The notes below the pieces were generated by a model. That model was not told where the DNA came from. It saw only the letters and a list, made by a program, of their open reading frames with translations, and did not search any database. A stretch of DNA of 64,000 nt from contig NC_052129.1 of the NCBI RefSeq assembly GCF_012273895.1, forward strand, positions 744,001-808,000, written 5' to 3'. Position numbers and translations under genes: made by a program. Shown here piece after piece: positions 24,342 to 37,661 of this stretch. The first letter of the stretch is position 1. Each line of letters opens with the position of its first letter. The DNA is from Zerene cesonia (Eukaryota > Arthropoda > Insecta > Lepidoptera > Pieridae).

Positions 24342-26641
24342 TGTACACCCTCACTGTCAGCGACGTCAGCTCATCAAAAGCATCAAAATGACATTATTTC
24401 TCAAGTGATTTACCATTTTTCCGATAATAGAATTTGCCGTCTCGCTCACAGCGCCGAGGCGTTGCGCAAACGCGGCCCAGAGCTAAAACCGCTCGGCTAA
24501 ATTTAGTTCTGCAACTGCATCGCATCGTGTCATGCCCATAGAAAACATTAACACCGTTCCCAGACGATATATGGGCACCGCATACTCGCAGCCAGATTTT
24601 CAGCAACACAAATTGCCGAATAATATTCAATTAGGTCGACAATATTGATGGTAGGCTCCGGGCCGCAATTTTGGTTAGCGCATCTGCTGTCCATACACGC
24701 GTAGTAATATACGATTAGTTTTCCGATCGTTCTCCACAGCCGGACATTATCAGCGTAGACTCGTCCCCAGTAACGATTCGAGTCGATTTCGCTCGTCTCC
24801 CAAACTGTTGGGACACTTCTAAATATAACCCCACACGCCGTCTCGGCCATTTTTCTTCGTTCGACCGCGTACGGCGTCCGGCAGCTTGCCAGAACTACGT
24901 CACAACCTCTATTACCTCATAAACGCTTAACTTTAGGAAAGGACTTTAAAATTAGCAAGGACGCCCGATGGTGCGGTATTTCTGTGTGACACCAGAAGTT
25001 TTGTAATTACGCAAGACGCAAGATGGCCGCCCAGGCATGGCGGCGAACGCGGGAGAGGAGAGATGGGCTGTCACGGTGTATTTATGAAATTCGACTTAAA
25101 ATAGATCGGAGTAGTGGCTACGGGCGAGTCACCTTGACGGAGCGTTATGTAAGCTTCTGCAGATCGCATCGTACGCCGAAATCGATTTTCAAAATGTCGA
25201 AAATTCCACGCAATCGATGACGTATCGATGAGTGACGTCCAGTGTTGCCACTCCTCCGGCTAATAAATTTATTGTTTGGCATGTAAACGGATGCGTTCGA
25301 GCCAAGAAATTACAGTGTTTAGTAAAAAAAATATTGAATGAACCGGCGGAATGATGGAAGTGTAATCGGGAGCGCCTTGCAGCCCTGCCAAACACTATCT
25401 TGTTTATACTTCAACGCTTGCAACATTTTTTGATTGTGCCATGTTTACTAGCGGCCACGCCGCGTCTGCGAGTATAGGTTTTTTCTTTTTAATCGGGCCT
25501 TTAATTACTTCTTTCCTAATGACTCCGGTCGGACCATTGAACGAAGGCACTTAAGTTGGGAGGACGTGACTTTCTTTATTTCTAGTGGCAGTCTAATTTT
25601 CATAAAAGAGCACTGCAATGCGCATCTCTCATAGCAACCGAAAATACCAATGTAAAAATACTTGAAGTATTTCGATAAGCCTATAAGATATATTACGGCG
25701 GCCACAAAAATTTCAACATTACACTAAAATGTTTATGTATTATAACACTTTATGTCTGTGATTTAAATATATATATAAAGTATTTCTGTTATACACTTGT
25801 CTTTTCAAATTCAGGAATCGCTTAAACTATTTTAATAAGCTTTTTAAGTCTTCAGTTTGTAATAGTGTCAATAATATTTATAAAGGTATCAATTCGTACA
25901 TTTTAAAAGGAATAGTTCTAGGATGTTTCAGACGCTTTGTATGCTACAAGAGCGGGCGAACGCATAGCATTTCAAGTGTTTTCTATGTGATGAATTAATG
26001 ATCAATGTATGTTTAAATCGTATGTGGCGTCTGGCGCCGTCTCTTTTATGTTCCATGTACCGATGATTTATGTATCTCGATTAAGTAGTTTGCATTACAA
26101 TCGGATTACATCGATATCGCCGTCGCATCACTAGCCGGACACCCGTCGCCGCAAATTATTATCGACACTGTCATAACTCGGCGCATTGAGCATAATGCCA
26201 ATATGCAAACGTTCGGGCCGTATCTTAGAGTAAACTGGAGACAATAGTTGAGTTGGCTTGCGAGGATTAGTGATGTGTGGCTGTAAGCCGGCGTGTGAGG
26301 ACGAACCGGCTGATTTGCATACAGCACCCGTTAAATGTCATCCCTACGTTCGGGGCCGTCGTCTTAAGGGATTTCGGAGTTAACGTGAATAATTTTCGAC
26401 GATTTTCGCCTCTTGATTGCTGTATTTGCATGTTTATAGCGCGATGGTTGCACTATTGCACTAATGGGTGTGTTCCTAGTGCTTGTGAGTTTTAACTGTG
26501 ACGCAGTTAGCGAGGGTTGCACGCTGGGGGTTCGACGAATAAAGCAACGAAGTTTTGGATAACGCCAGGATGCTAATTATGCAAATGGTTTTTGTTCGTA
26601 TGATCAGCGTTGGCCTTTTTGTAGTGTGGATGTGAAGCCGG
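24342..26641. repeat. 2.3-kb duplicated segment, copy 1 (left of N gap)
   Basis: This segment recurs at 27645-29937 with offset 3303, then 3296 after a net 7-base deletion. The first 1.3 kb and last 0.55 kb are identical; about a dozen substitutions and small indels fall only between 25650 and 26095. Copy 1 ends exactly at the first N and copy 2 begins 4 bases after the last N, which is what two overlapping contig ends from different haplotypes would look like. It has no Lepidoptera repeats and is relatively GC/CpG-rich for the window. Short ORFs inside (for example minus strand 24548-24850) show no recognisable domain. Likely single-copy regulatory DNA in truth. Confidence 0.9.
26203..26586. 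promoter_or_regulatory. POU octamer cluster, candidate enhancer (copy 1)
   Basis: Three perfect octamers lie within 274 bases: ATTTGCAT at 26313-26320 and 26424-26431, and ATGCAAAT at 26579-26586. A one-mismatch site ATGCAAAC is at 26203-26210. The last perfect site overlaps a homeodomain core (CTAATTATGCAAAT). A perfect 8-mer is expected about once per 33 kb on both strands. POU factors such as Pdm/Nubbin or Ventral veins lacking bind this sequence. The same cluster is at 29499-29882 in copy 2. Confidence 0.45.
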
Positions 26642-27641
26642 NNNNNNNNNNNNNNNNNNNNNNNNNNNNNNNNNNNNNNNNNNNNNNNNNNNNNNNNNNN
26701 NNNNNNNNNNNNNNNNNNNNNNNNNNNNNNNNNNNNNNNNNNNNNNNNNNNNNNNNNNNNNNNNNNNNNNNNNNNNNNNNNNNNNNNNNNNNNNNNNNNN
26801 NNNNNNNNNNNNNNNNNNNNNNNNNNNNNNNNNNNNNNNNNNNNNNNNNNNNNNNNNNNNNNNNNNNNNNNNNNNNNNNNNNNNNNNNNNNNNNNNNNNN
26901 NNNNNNNNNNNNNNNNNNNNNNNNNNNNNNNNNNNNNNNNNNNNNNNNNNNNNNNNNNNNNNNNNNNNNNNNNNNNNNNNNNNNNNNNNNNNNNNNNNNN
27001 NNNNNNNNNNNNNNNNNNNNNNNNNNNNNNNNNNNNNNNNNNNNNNNNNNNNNNNNNNNNNNNNNNNNNNNNNNNNNNNNNNNNNNNNNNNNNNNNNNNN
27101 NNNNNNNNNNNNNNNNNNNNNNNNNNNNNNNNNNNNNNNNNNNNNNNNNNNNNNNNNNNNNNNNNNNNNNNNNNNNNNNNNNNNNNNNNNNNNNNNNNNN
27201 NNNNNNNNNNNNNNNNNNNNNNNNNNNNNNNNNNNNNNNNNNNNNNNNNNNNNNNNNNNNNNNNNNNNNNNNNNNNNNNNNNNNNNNNNNNNNNNNNNNN
27301 NNNNNNNNNNNNNNNNNNNNNNNNNNNNNNNNNNNNNNNNNNNNNNNNNNNNNNNNNNNNNNNNNNNNNNNNNNNNNNNNNNNNNNNNNNNNNNNNNNNN
27401 NNNNNNNNNNNNNNNNNNNNNNNNNNNNNNNNNNNNNNNNNNNNNNNNNNNNNNNNNNNNNNNNNNNNNNNNNNNNNNNNNNNNNNNNNNNNNNNNNNNN
27501 NNNNNNNNNNNNNNNNNNNNNNNNNNNNNNNNNNNNNNNNNNNNNNNNNNNNNNNNNNNNNNNNNNNNNNNNNNNNNNNNNNNNNNNNNNNNNNNNNNNN
27601 NNNNNNNNNNNNNNNNNNNNNNNNNNNNNNNNNNNNNNNNN
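26642..27641. other. Assembly gap of exactly 1000 N
   Basis: A run of exactly 1000 unknown bases, a round number typical of a placeholder gap of unknown size. The reading frames that run through it are meaningless. Confidence 0.98.
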
Positions 27642-27644
27642 CAC

Positions 27645-29937
27645 TGTACACCCTCACTGTCAGCGACGTCAGCTCATCAAAAGCATCAAAATGACATTAT
27701 TTCTCAAGTGATTTACCATTTTTCCGATAATAGAATTTGCCGTCTCGCTCACAGCGCCGAGGCGTTGCGCAAACGCGGCCCAGAGCTAAAACCGCTCGGC
27801 TAAATTTAGTTCTGCAACTGCATCGCATCGTGTCATGCCCATAGAAAACATTAACACCGTTCCCAGACGATATATGGGCACCGCATACTCGCAGCCAGAT
27901 TTTCAGCAACACAAATTGCCGAATAATATTCAATTAGGTCGACAATATTGATGGTAGGCTCCGGGCCGCAATTTTGGTTAGCGCATCTGCTGTCCATACA
28001 CGCGTAGTAATATACGATTAGTTTTCCGATCGTTCTCCACAGCCGGACATTATCAGCGTAGACTCGTCCCCAGTAACGATTCGAGTCGATTTCGCTCGTC
28101 TCCCAAACTGTTGGGACACTTCTAAATATAACCCCACACGCCGTCTCGGCCATTTTTCTTCGTTCGACCGCGTACGGCGTCCGGCAGCTTGCCAGAACTA
28201 CGTCACAACCTCTATTACCTCATAAACGCTTAACTTTAGGAAAGGACTTTAAAATTAGCAAGGACGCCCGATGGTGCGGTATTTCTGTGTGACACCAGAA
28301 GTTTTGTAATTACGCAAGACGCAAGATGGCCGCCCAGGCATGGCGGCGAACGCGGGAGAGGAGAGATGGGCTGTCACGGTGTATTTATGAAATTCGACTT
28401 AAAATAGATCGGAGTAGTGGCTACGGGCGAGTCACCTTGACGGAGCGTTATGTAAGCTTCTGCAGATCGCATCGTACGCCGAAATCGATTTTCAAAATGT
28501 CGAAAATTCCACGCAATCGATGACGTATCGATGAGTGACGTCCAGTGTTGCCACTCCTCCGGCTAATAAATTTATTGTTTGGCATGTAAACGGATGCGTT
28601 CGAGCCAAGAAATTACAGTGTTTAGTAAAAAAAATATTGAATGAACCGGCGGAATGATGGAAGTGTAATCGGGAGCGCCTTGCAGCCCTGCCAAACACTA
28701 TCTTGTTTATACTTCAACGCTTGCAACATTTTTTGATTGTGCCATGTTTACTAGCGGCCACGCCGCGTCTGCGAGTATAGGTTTTTTCTTTTTAATCGGG
28801 CCTTTAATTACTTCTTTCCTAATGACTCCGGTCGGACCATTGAACGAAGGCACTTAAGTTGGGAGGACGTGACTTTCTTTATTTCTAGTGGCAGTCTAAT
28901 TTTCATAAAAGAGCACTGCAATGCGCATCTCTCATAGCAACCGAAAATACTAATGTAAAAATACTTGAAGTATTTCGATAAGCCTATAAGATATATTACG
29001 GCGGCGACAAAAATATCAACATTACACTAAAATGTTTATGTATAACACTTTATGACTGTGATTTAAAAATATATATAAAGTATTTCTGTTATACACTTGT
29101 CTTTTCAAATTCAGGAATCGCTTAAACTATTTTAATAAGCTTTTTACGTCTTCAGTTTGTAATAGTGTCAATAATATTTAAAAAGGTGTCAATTCGTACA
29201 TTTTAAAAGGAATAGTTCTAGGATGTTTCAGACGCTTTGTATGCTACAAGAGCGGGCGAACGCATAGCATTTCAAGTGTTTTCTATGTGATGAATTAATG
29301 ATCAATGTATGTTTAAATCGTATGTGGCGTCTGGCGCCGTCTCTTTTATGTTCCATGTACCGATGATTTATGAATCTCGATTAGTTTACATTACAATCGG
29401 ATTACATCGATATCGCCGTCGCATCACTAGCCGGACACCCGTCGCCGCAAATTATTATCGACACTGTCATAACTCGGCGCATTGAGCATAATGCCAATAT
29501 GCAAACGTTCGGGCCGTATCTTAGAGTAAACTGGAGACAATAGTTGAGTTGGCTTGCGAGGATTAGTGATGTGTGGCTGTAAGCCGGCGTGTGAGGACGA
29601 ACCGGCTGATTTGCATACAGCACCCGTTAAATGTCATCCCTACGTTCGGGGCCGTCGTCTTAAGGGATTTCGGAGTTAACGTGAATAATTTTCGACGATT
29701 TTCGCCTCTTGATTGCTGTATTTGCATGTTTATAGCGCGATGGTTGCACTATTGCACTAATGGGTGTGTTCCTAGTGCTTGTGAGTTTTAACTGTGACGC
29801 AGTTAGCGAGGGTTGCACGCTGGGGGTTCGACGAATAAAGCAACGAAGTTTTGGATAACGCCAGGATGCTAATTATGCAAATGGTTTTTGTTCGTATGAT
29901 CAGCGTTGGCCTTTTTGTAGTGTGGATGTGAAGCCGG
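27645..29937. repeat. 2.3-kb duplicated segment, copy 2 (right of N gap)
   Basis: Near-identical partner of 24342-26641. Beyond 29937 the sequence continues uninterrupted into a repeat element (29962-30125), giving the true right flank that copy 1 lacks. Differences from copy 1 include GGCGGCGACAAAAATATC near 29003 and a 4-base loss at about 29043. Confidence 0.9.
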
Positions 29938-29961
29938 AGTGCGTATTGGATTCTATACGTA

Positions 29962-30125
29962 AACAAGCTTTTGCCCGCGGCTTCGGCGGCGGATGTTATA
30001 CACAACCTTCCTCTTGAATCACTCTATCTATTAAAAAGACGTCGTCAAAATACGTTGTGTAGTTTTAGAGATTTAAGCATACAACATACAGGCGCGGAAC
30101 CGATTTTGCTTTATACTATGTAGTA
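29962..30125 (+). mobile_element. Helitron-like element, same family as 14136, decayed
   Basis: Starts CTTTTGCCCGCGGCTTCGG, retains CTTGAATCACTCTATCTATT and CTTTATACTATGTAGTAAAG. It immediately follows copy 2 of the 2.3-kb duplicated segment. Confidence 0.6.
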
Positions 30126-30249
30126 AAGTACGATGTGAAGTTAAAGGAAAGTTTTAAACGAATTGAACTCATAACCGTATTTGTTTTATGTGTAAAGAGA
30201 AGATTTCATTATATAATAATTACAACAAGATGGAAATTAATAGGTTTTA

Positions 30250-30420
30250 ACTGTTTGCCCCGTCTTTGCCCGTGGTACATATATAGCCCATGTCACTCAG
30301 TGTAGATGCAGCTTTCTAAAGGTGAAAGAATTTTTGAAATCGGTCCAGCAGCTTTTGTGTTAAATCATTACAATCATACATACAAATGCTCCCTCTTTTT
30401 AATTATTATTATAGTGTACT
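30250..30420 (+). mobile_element. Helitron-like element, decayed
   Basis: Related to 23319-23488: TGTCACTCAGTGTAGATGCA, GAAATCGGTCCAGCAGC and ATTATTATAGTGTACT. The CTAG end is lost. Confidence 0.5.
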
Positions 30421-32043
30421 AATATTTGTGGTTTCACTAGACACCCATTCGCAACTGCGCAAAAACTTTTTATCTGTATATTTCACTATATTTTAAGATT
30501 TAACCGGCCGAATAGATTAATTATATTGCTAAATCACAAAATAATCTATATCACTTCCAACTTATATAAAGGCGAAAGCTTGTGAGTATGGATGCATGTT
30601 TGTTACTCTTTCACGGCAAAACAACTGAACGGAATTTGACGATACTTTGCAGTTATATAACGCAGGTATCTGAATAAAACATGAGCTATAGATATACTTT
30701 TATCCGTGGATTCGAGTGAAATGCCAGCCATTACATAAATTAATAGTTTTTGGGTAATCACTCGGTTACAATATAAATATAGAAGTAAATATCTGATGAT
30801 CGGAATAACAAGGTATATAATAGTACACGATATAGAATTCAAAGTATTCCATGAGTTCTCAGTTCTGATATTGAGGGAAAGAGCAGATTGAGGTTAAAAT
30901 TTGTAGGATTACATTTGATATTGCAGCTAATTCATGCTCGAATGCAATATAATTTGCTTAAAGAATTCAATGGAAAATCATTTCGCCATTTTAAATACAA
31001 CTAAAAACTAAAAAGGGGTATTATATGAATTTTTACTGCAGAGACTTAAAATTATACAACACAATGTAATTAATTATTTGGACAATTAGACTGTGAGTAA
31101 TTTATGTATTAAACTGCCTTCAAAAAGAAGCTAAGCAATTCTACAATCGGAAATTTCATATGACGTATTGATAAATTCTTGTGAATACATTTATGAAGCT
31201 ATCCGTTTATGATTATTATTTTTTATATAATTTTTAGAAGGGAAAGGGAAAGGAAGGGGAAATGTTATATCAAAAGACGTTGGAGAATGTATAAAGCATT
31301 TTTATAGAGTTTTCGAAAACTTCCTTTTGGCTTGTCTTTGTGTACTTAAACTTATGAAGGTGGTTTAAAGAACCTATTAATAATAAATACTGAAATAAAC
31401 AGTCAAGTTTACACATACCTAGTAACTTATATAAGTTAAGTTAAGTTATATAAGCAACTTGTGTCTTGAGTGTAAAATAATTCTAAGAAAGTATCTTGAA
31501 CTGAATTATATTTTTTATACTGGATTAAGTATGGTCTATCAAATACATATTTGTTTCTGTAATTTTTGTCACAATACACTTAAGACTTGGTATTTCGGGA
31601 TACTACCACCCAGTGAACCCAGCGATCGGCTCCCGAAATTGTCAAACCATTAACCCCCGAGCTGTTGACCCGAATAAACCACCACTCAAACAGTTATGCA
31701 ATGACACACAACAAAACAATGGCCATTAACATAACGTATATTATACAACGCATTGTAAAAATGGCTGCGTGATTAGAATATTATTTGGTTTATTTGCAAA
31801 TGATTGTGGCCAGTGCATCGTTCGCTGTTCACCTTGTGTTGTGTATAAGGAATATAAATAAGATGCACTTGGTTTTGATTTGATCCATGTTAGCGGTTTA
31901 CCGTGGGATTCCGCGGGCATGCGTCGATTTTGAACTGGAGAAATCGTTGAAAAAGAATGTGACGTCATCAAACGCGATCGGATACAGAACGTAATCAGAT
32001 TATTGGAGCGATTTGAAAGAAGAAAGAAGAGAGAAAGAAAAAA
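30421..32043. other. Noncoding stretch with a GC-richer island
   Basis: A decayed reverse Lep1-like copy lies at about 30545-30730. The segment 31590-31980 is richer in GC, has a perfect CRE (TGACGTCA, 31960-31967), an octamer-like TTTGCAAAT near 31795, and no mobile-element signature; possibly an enhancer. Confidence 0.35.
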
Positions 32044-32243
32044 CCTTTTTTTTTATGTCCTAGCGGGCAACTGAGCTGGTGATTCGCCTGATGGTAAGCG
32101 ATCACCACCGCCCATGAACATTCGCAGAGGCTCAGACCTCTGAGAATGCGCTGCCCGCTTTTAAGGGATAAGGAAAGGATTGATGACTGGAAAGAAGGAA
32201 TAGACTGGGAAGGGCTAGGAGAAGGAAATAGGCCTCCTAACAT
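32044..32243 (-). mobile_element. Poly(A)-tailed Lepidoptera repeat, 5'-truncated
   Basis: Reverse orientation with a poly(T) start, GATTCGCCTGATGGTAAGCG and GGGAAGGGCTAGGAGAAGGA. Truncated at CCTCCTAACA. Confidence 0.75.
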
Positions 32244-32499
32244 TTAAATTTGAAGTGTGTATACACTTCCTACAAAAAGGTTGTGTATGTCAGTACCCTG
32301 TTAGTTTTATGACATTGTAACTCTATATGTCCATTTCCTTGACGGGCCCTACAGCCTCAATCAATGGACGGATTTTAACGTATAAGGTGTCGTAATCATC
32401 ATAATTGTGGTGACATAAATATAATAATAATAAAACGCGAAAAACCCAGTTTATGTTCCTTTGCATACTGTAAATTAAATACTTTTGATCTCCTTGTTC

Positions 32500-32615
32500 T
32501 TGTTTATTAATTCTTTTATTGCTCTTAATAAAGCTACAGAAAAAACTTTATAAAGTTACATATAAACAAATGGCGGCCTTATCGCTATATAGCGATTTCT
32601 TCCATGTTATGTAAG
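32500..32615 (-). mobile_element. 3' end of the same non-LTR family
   Basis: AATTCTTTTATTGCTCTTAA, then AAATGGCGGCCTTATCGCTA and GCGATTTCTTCCATG match the 23620 copy. Confidence 0.55.
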
Positions 32616-32837
32616 TTTCTTTTTAAAACCTTATATTTTCAAGCACTTATCTATTCATGGTATCAAAATCCACTCATATCTGTAGAGGAATTCGACAGTC
32701 AAGTATTCAACATAACATCAGAGACAGAAAATCTCGGGCTCTTGTAATATTCCTAAATTGGAACTGCCCGGATTTTGTTTTCATCCTCATGTCTTGAGGA
32801 TCAATAAATAATGGTTTACTTTATCATATTATACAAT

Positions 32838-33022
32838 ACTAGCTGCGCCCGCGGTTTCACCCGCGTCCGTATCCCGTAGGAATATATTTGCCTATATGTT
32901 ATTCCAGTTGTCCAGCTGTCTACGTACCAAATTTCATTGCAATCGGTTCAGCAGTCTTTGCGTGAAAGGGCAACAAACACACACATCCTTACAAACTTTC
33001 GCATTTATAATATTAGTAGGAT
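32838..33022 (+). mobile_element. Lep1-like Helitron, near full length
   Basis: It runs from ACTAGCTGCGCCCGCGG to TATAATATTAGTAGGAT. The CGGGATAAAAAG block is lost, otherwise it closely matches the 3759-3959 copy. Confidence 0.8.
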
Positions 33023-33715
33023 AGGATTAAGATCGTTACTCTATTTAATAATTATTTGAGTCTCAGAAGTATATTAATCGCCTGAGTTTTTGGATTATCC
33101 TATCGATATTATCCCCACTACAAACAATTCTTGCTAGTGGAGGCCATATTGATTTTGGTCTGACGATGGTCATGAATGCATTTGTTAAATCATCTACACA
33201 AACTTCTATTTCCGATAGCTCTGCTATCTCATTTAGGACGAAAGATAAATATTATTCAAAAAACTAAAACTGGACCACACGTAGTCACAAGCTTTCAAAT
33301 AAAAATAAAATCATCAAGATTGGTTTTCCAAATCGCTTAGTCAGTTCTGAGGTACAAAAATCAATAAAAATACATTCGAATTTTGAAATATGAACACAGA
33401 TCAAAAGATCCATGTGTGTGTAAATGACGTCACCACAAACAAAAGCACATACTACATATTAAACCGCCGATTTATCACTATTACTCTGATAGAATCGCAT
33501 TAGGAGAGGCAGCATTAAAAGCCATCAAGTCTATTAGAATTCCGCTGTCCTCCATATTTATTCGCCGGAGTCCGCTGCAGAATGCATTCGCTACATCCGG
33601 GTGAGGTACATTCCCTTGTGATGTTTAGATGGTGGGTGGACGGTGCACCGTTTAATTGCTAAATGTTCCAACTCAAACTCAAGCTTAATCTCAAGTACTC
33701 AAGTATTCAGCTAAA

Positions 33716-33778
33716 ATTCTTTTAGAGCATTCGTAAACTCTAAAAGAATTGTATTTTTTAGAGTTTCTCAATGCTCTA
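33716..33778. repeat. Nested small inverted repeats
   Basis: ATTCTTTTAGAG (33716-33727) is the exact reverse complement of 33738-33749. The segment TAGAGCATTCGTAAACTCTA is repeated inverted at about 33759-33778 with three mismatches. Possibly a decayed miniature inverted-repeat element. Confidence 0.6.
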
Positions 33779-36700
33779 AAATCTATATAAGCTATTTACG
33801 ATGCATTTAATAATTAAGGATATTTCAAAGATTTAAGACACGTTTTAGTCATTGTCATTGGATCTTCAACAATTTCTTAAATATGAAATGGGAATTATGC
33901 TTTTCATAATTAAGGATATAAGCGATATAAAGCCTTGTTTCTGTAACAATTAAACAGCCACTTTAATAATATAAATTCCAATTTTATAGTATTAGTTGAA
34001 AATCAAACACGAGAAAATATTCAGTGTTCTTATCATGTTATCGCGTAGAAGCTAGAATTATGTACGTTAATTAGTCTTTAAGAAAATTTAAAATTAAGCA
34101 CAGTTAAGTATATGTTAAGTTTTGGTTTAAGCGTGTTTTAATAACAGACATAAAAAAGTGGAGGATGTTATTTTTGTGATAAAACATGAATATAGAAATC
34201 ACAGAAAAATCTTTAAATGGTATTCTATAAATTGAAAGATATATTCTGATAAGGGATTGAATATAAATATCATGTGTTCATGGTGATATTAAAATTGATA
34301 ATCTAGTACAACCGTTGTTCTTAATTTTCTTCTTATTCTCTTCAATATAATATCGTTAAATGACCTTCAACTGCCTGTAAATTTAGCGTTAGCTCAAATG
34401 ACAATCGTGAAAAAGTAAGTGATTTATGGCTGCAGTGGAAACTTCTAAATTAGGTTACATTTAATTTGGCTCCCACTCAATTTGCAGTTCGCAAGGTCAG
34501 GAATACATACAACTGTTTGTATATTTTTCACGTTATCTACACTTTTTGATTTTTTATCTGACACTGGCAGATATGGTAATACCATATGAGAAAAATAATG
34601 CGCAATGTCTATGGGTTTAGAGTGCTTTTGAGACTCGGTTTCTATTTTTAAACGACGTTCCAAAAAAAAGTTCTTAATTAGACAGAATTTTTTGTTTTTG
34701 TTACTCGATAATTCCACGGGATTTTATCCGATTCATGTGATTCTTTTTTGTGTTTGGTGGGAAATTGTTGTCATTTGTCATATGTCATCACAGCATTTTA
34801 ATTAACCGTTTTATTCCTCGTAACGCTTTTCATTACATTTTTTATATACCGTTAATAAATTTGTTCTTTTTTATATCCATCATGGTTGTAAACTTCTTCC
34901 TTCCTGTAATGTTTACAGATCCACAAGTTTATCTTTGAATGGGTGAAAAATTTTATTATGGCGAATTGTCATTGTTCTGTCAACTTCTAAAATTTAACTT
35001 GTTAAATATGTCTAGAGATATTAAAAGTAATACCCGGAATCAATCGTAAGCTTAAATATTATTCCAAAATTTTACACAGATAAAAAGAAAACCTATAGTT
35101 CACTCCACAATGTAGAAACTCCATTGATTGCATCACACGTCGGGTTATATTCGCTGCACGTGCCCATGTCTTTGACTTTTCCAAGCAGGATCTCGGTGTT
35201 ACGTCTTTTATTGACATCTTTTCTCCTCGAACCGTTTGTTTTGAATGGTTCTGAAGGAATATATAGTCTTATACTGAATTTATAAATGCATTTGAGAATA
35301 AAATAACACGCATGTCATAAGTAAACATCAATTTTCAAAAGATATTTGGATTTTTAATTTAAAACAGTTAAGTTAAGGGATAATGCGATTTTTTTTGATA
35401 ATTATAGCTAACCTACTCGTACAAACCTGACAGTGTAACTTTACATTTAATAAGTATCCTTTTTTCCATATAATTACTACTTTAAACTTTTATAGCATTA
35501 TATGTCTTACAATTGAAAAGCTCGCTGGTTACACTATTATGAAACCAATGCTTAAAAAAAGAGTATACGGCAAATTTACAAATTTTAAATTGCTCAACCC
35601 CTAAACATACAAAAATGGGGCCTCCTACAACATCACATGCGTAGAATCTTTCATAAAAATTTAGTAAAGTGACCAAAATTCATCGCTTTTAGAGGATATT
35701 CTGAACTTTCATTAGATTGCCCTTATAGCAAGTGAAGTCACAAATAATATTGAACGTTGCATTAGTATGGGCTGAATGCTCTCCGATACCTCTAGAGGAA
35801 GGTCGGCTTGAGTGCAAGCTGGTGGTGGCAGTGAGCGCGGGCAGCGATTCCATACGATGTAGCGTTTGGTGGTATACAGTTTGTGGTATATATCGCTTGT
35901 GGTTTTATAACTCGAGATTGCAAACTCGCAAAAATTGCGTTCCTTTGGAATTTAATGCAGTATTTCTACACACACGATTGTAATATGTGTTTAAAGGTGA
36001 CACATATAAACCCTAGTATGGCGGCTGTATTAGCTACAGTATAGTGAATATGTATTTAAGGGTTCTGACGTTTGTTCTATTATTATGTAATAAAATATTT
36101 ATATTGGTATATGAAAGGTTGTAGATATAGTCTAAATAAGCGTCAAATATAACGCAAGTTTCCTTGCCAGTAGTATTTCGAAGAATACAGGGATTTAGAA
36201 TGAGAAGGTGACGTTGTTCATCAACCATTACCCAACATAACTGTGTCCCTTTCTACACCTGTTTATAAAAAGCGAGTAAAAGAGACGCAAAAATAAACTA
36301 ACCACAGTATCGCCGCTGTAACCGCCGCCGCGCACCCAGTTCTTGAAACTATTTTCTATTTCAGCAAACAGTTCAGCTGTTACACTGCTTCAGTCGTGAA
36401 TGCGATATAAATACGTCAAACTACACAGTGAAATCACTATCAAATAGTTGCTGTTCCATTTGATTCAATCTCCAGTAAATATTTTTAAATATTTACACAA
36501 TACGATGATCATTTGCTTCGGGCGGAACGCTTAGCTTCCGTTCGTGAGGTTAAATATCTTACGAATAGATGTCTATTGTTTTAGACCTTAATACATTGAA
36601 AAAGGAAAGGGGAGTTGTAAATTATAGGATGGGCTTTCGTCCAGCAGTGAAGAAGTTTTGGATATACTTTGATATGTATATATACATGGATTCACATATT

Positions 36701-37661
36701 ATAGGCGCAAAGATTGCTCATGGGATTTAATTTTCTATAACCGTTGATGGGAAGAACACTTCACTAGCCACGTGGCTCATAAAATATCATAATTACCTAT
36801 AATCCTACGTAACATATTCAACCATATGAAGATTTGTTGGTTGCGTCAAAGTCTAGTTTTGTCGTATAAGAAAATCTATTTCGTTTTGTTTAATACTAGC
36901 ACCGCCCGCGGTTTCGCTCCCGTAGACTACAAAATTATATACTTTTGGGATTTTCGAAGAAGCATTATATTATTAACGACTTCAAATGTTCATATCTCGA
37001 TAACTGTTTTAGAAAAAAGCCTATTTAGAAACATCAATAACTGCAGAACCGATTTTAATCAAACTTTTGATTCCTAAGTTTAAGTTTACCCTTAGGCAGA
37101 GGATGTAAGTAAGCTTAAGCATACCCACAACATACAATAACACAATGAAAAAGGAATAATTTCAGACAAACATATATTCAAACAAATAAAGATACACTGG
37201 TGAAATTTGGCATACGTGTTTAAAGCCTGGAATAGGCTAACATAACCAAAAACTGAGTAATTCTGCTATTTGTGAATTCGTTTATTAAACAATCTTCTCC
37301 CCCTTTTTGAAGTCGGTTAAAATAGAGCTAATTCGTACAAAATTCTGCAAAACATATTTAAGATGACGTACAACGAAATCCAACGATTCATTCTCTTTAA
37401 AAGTCTTAAAAAGCATACCAATTCACAAACCGCAGTTATAGGGTAGTTGTACGTCGTTATACGACATGTCAGTTTCATTATTTTAAGTCGGTTGAACAGT
37501 TAAACATAATAAAATTACGCATCTGGTTTGAAATATACAGTTAAGAGTTAGACATACCTACTGAAAACCACATACCCAAAAGCAAGGCCTCAAATTTTAC
37601 GATGAACAAAAAAAAACAGTTTTCTTTGATGGTCGGTTAACGGGTTGTTGACGAATTGAAA

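Noticed and set aside
24548..24850. 100-codon minus-strand frame MAETACGVIF.., present in both copies
   Set aside because: No domain, splice site or family match is recognisable. It sits in a GC-rich presumed regulatory segment where random frames are longer, and its duplication comes from the assembly repeat.
26476..27711. Open frames of more than 340 codons on both strands
   Set aside because: They run through the 1000-N gap; the apparent length is only the absence of stop codons in unknown bases.
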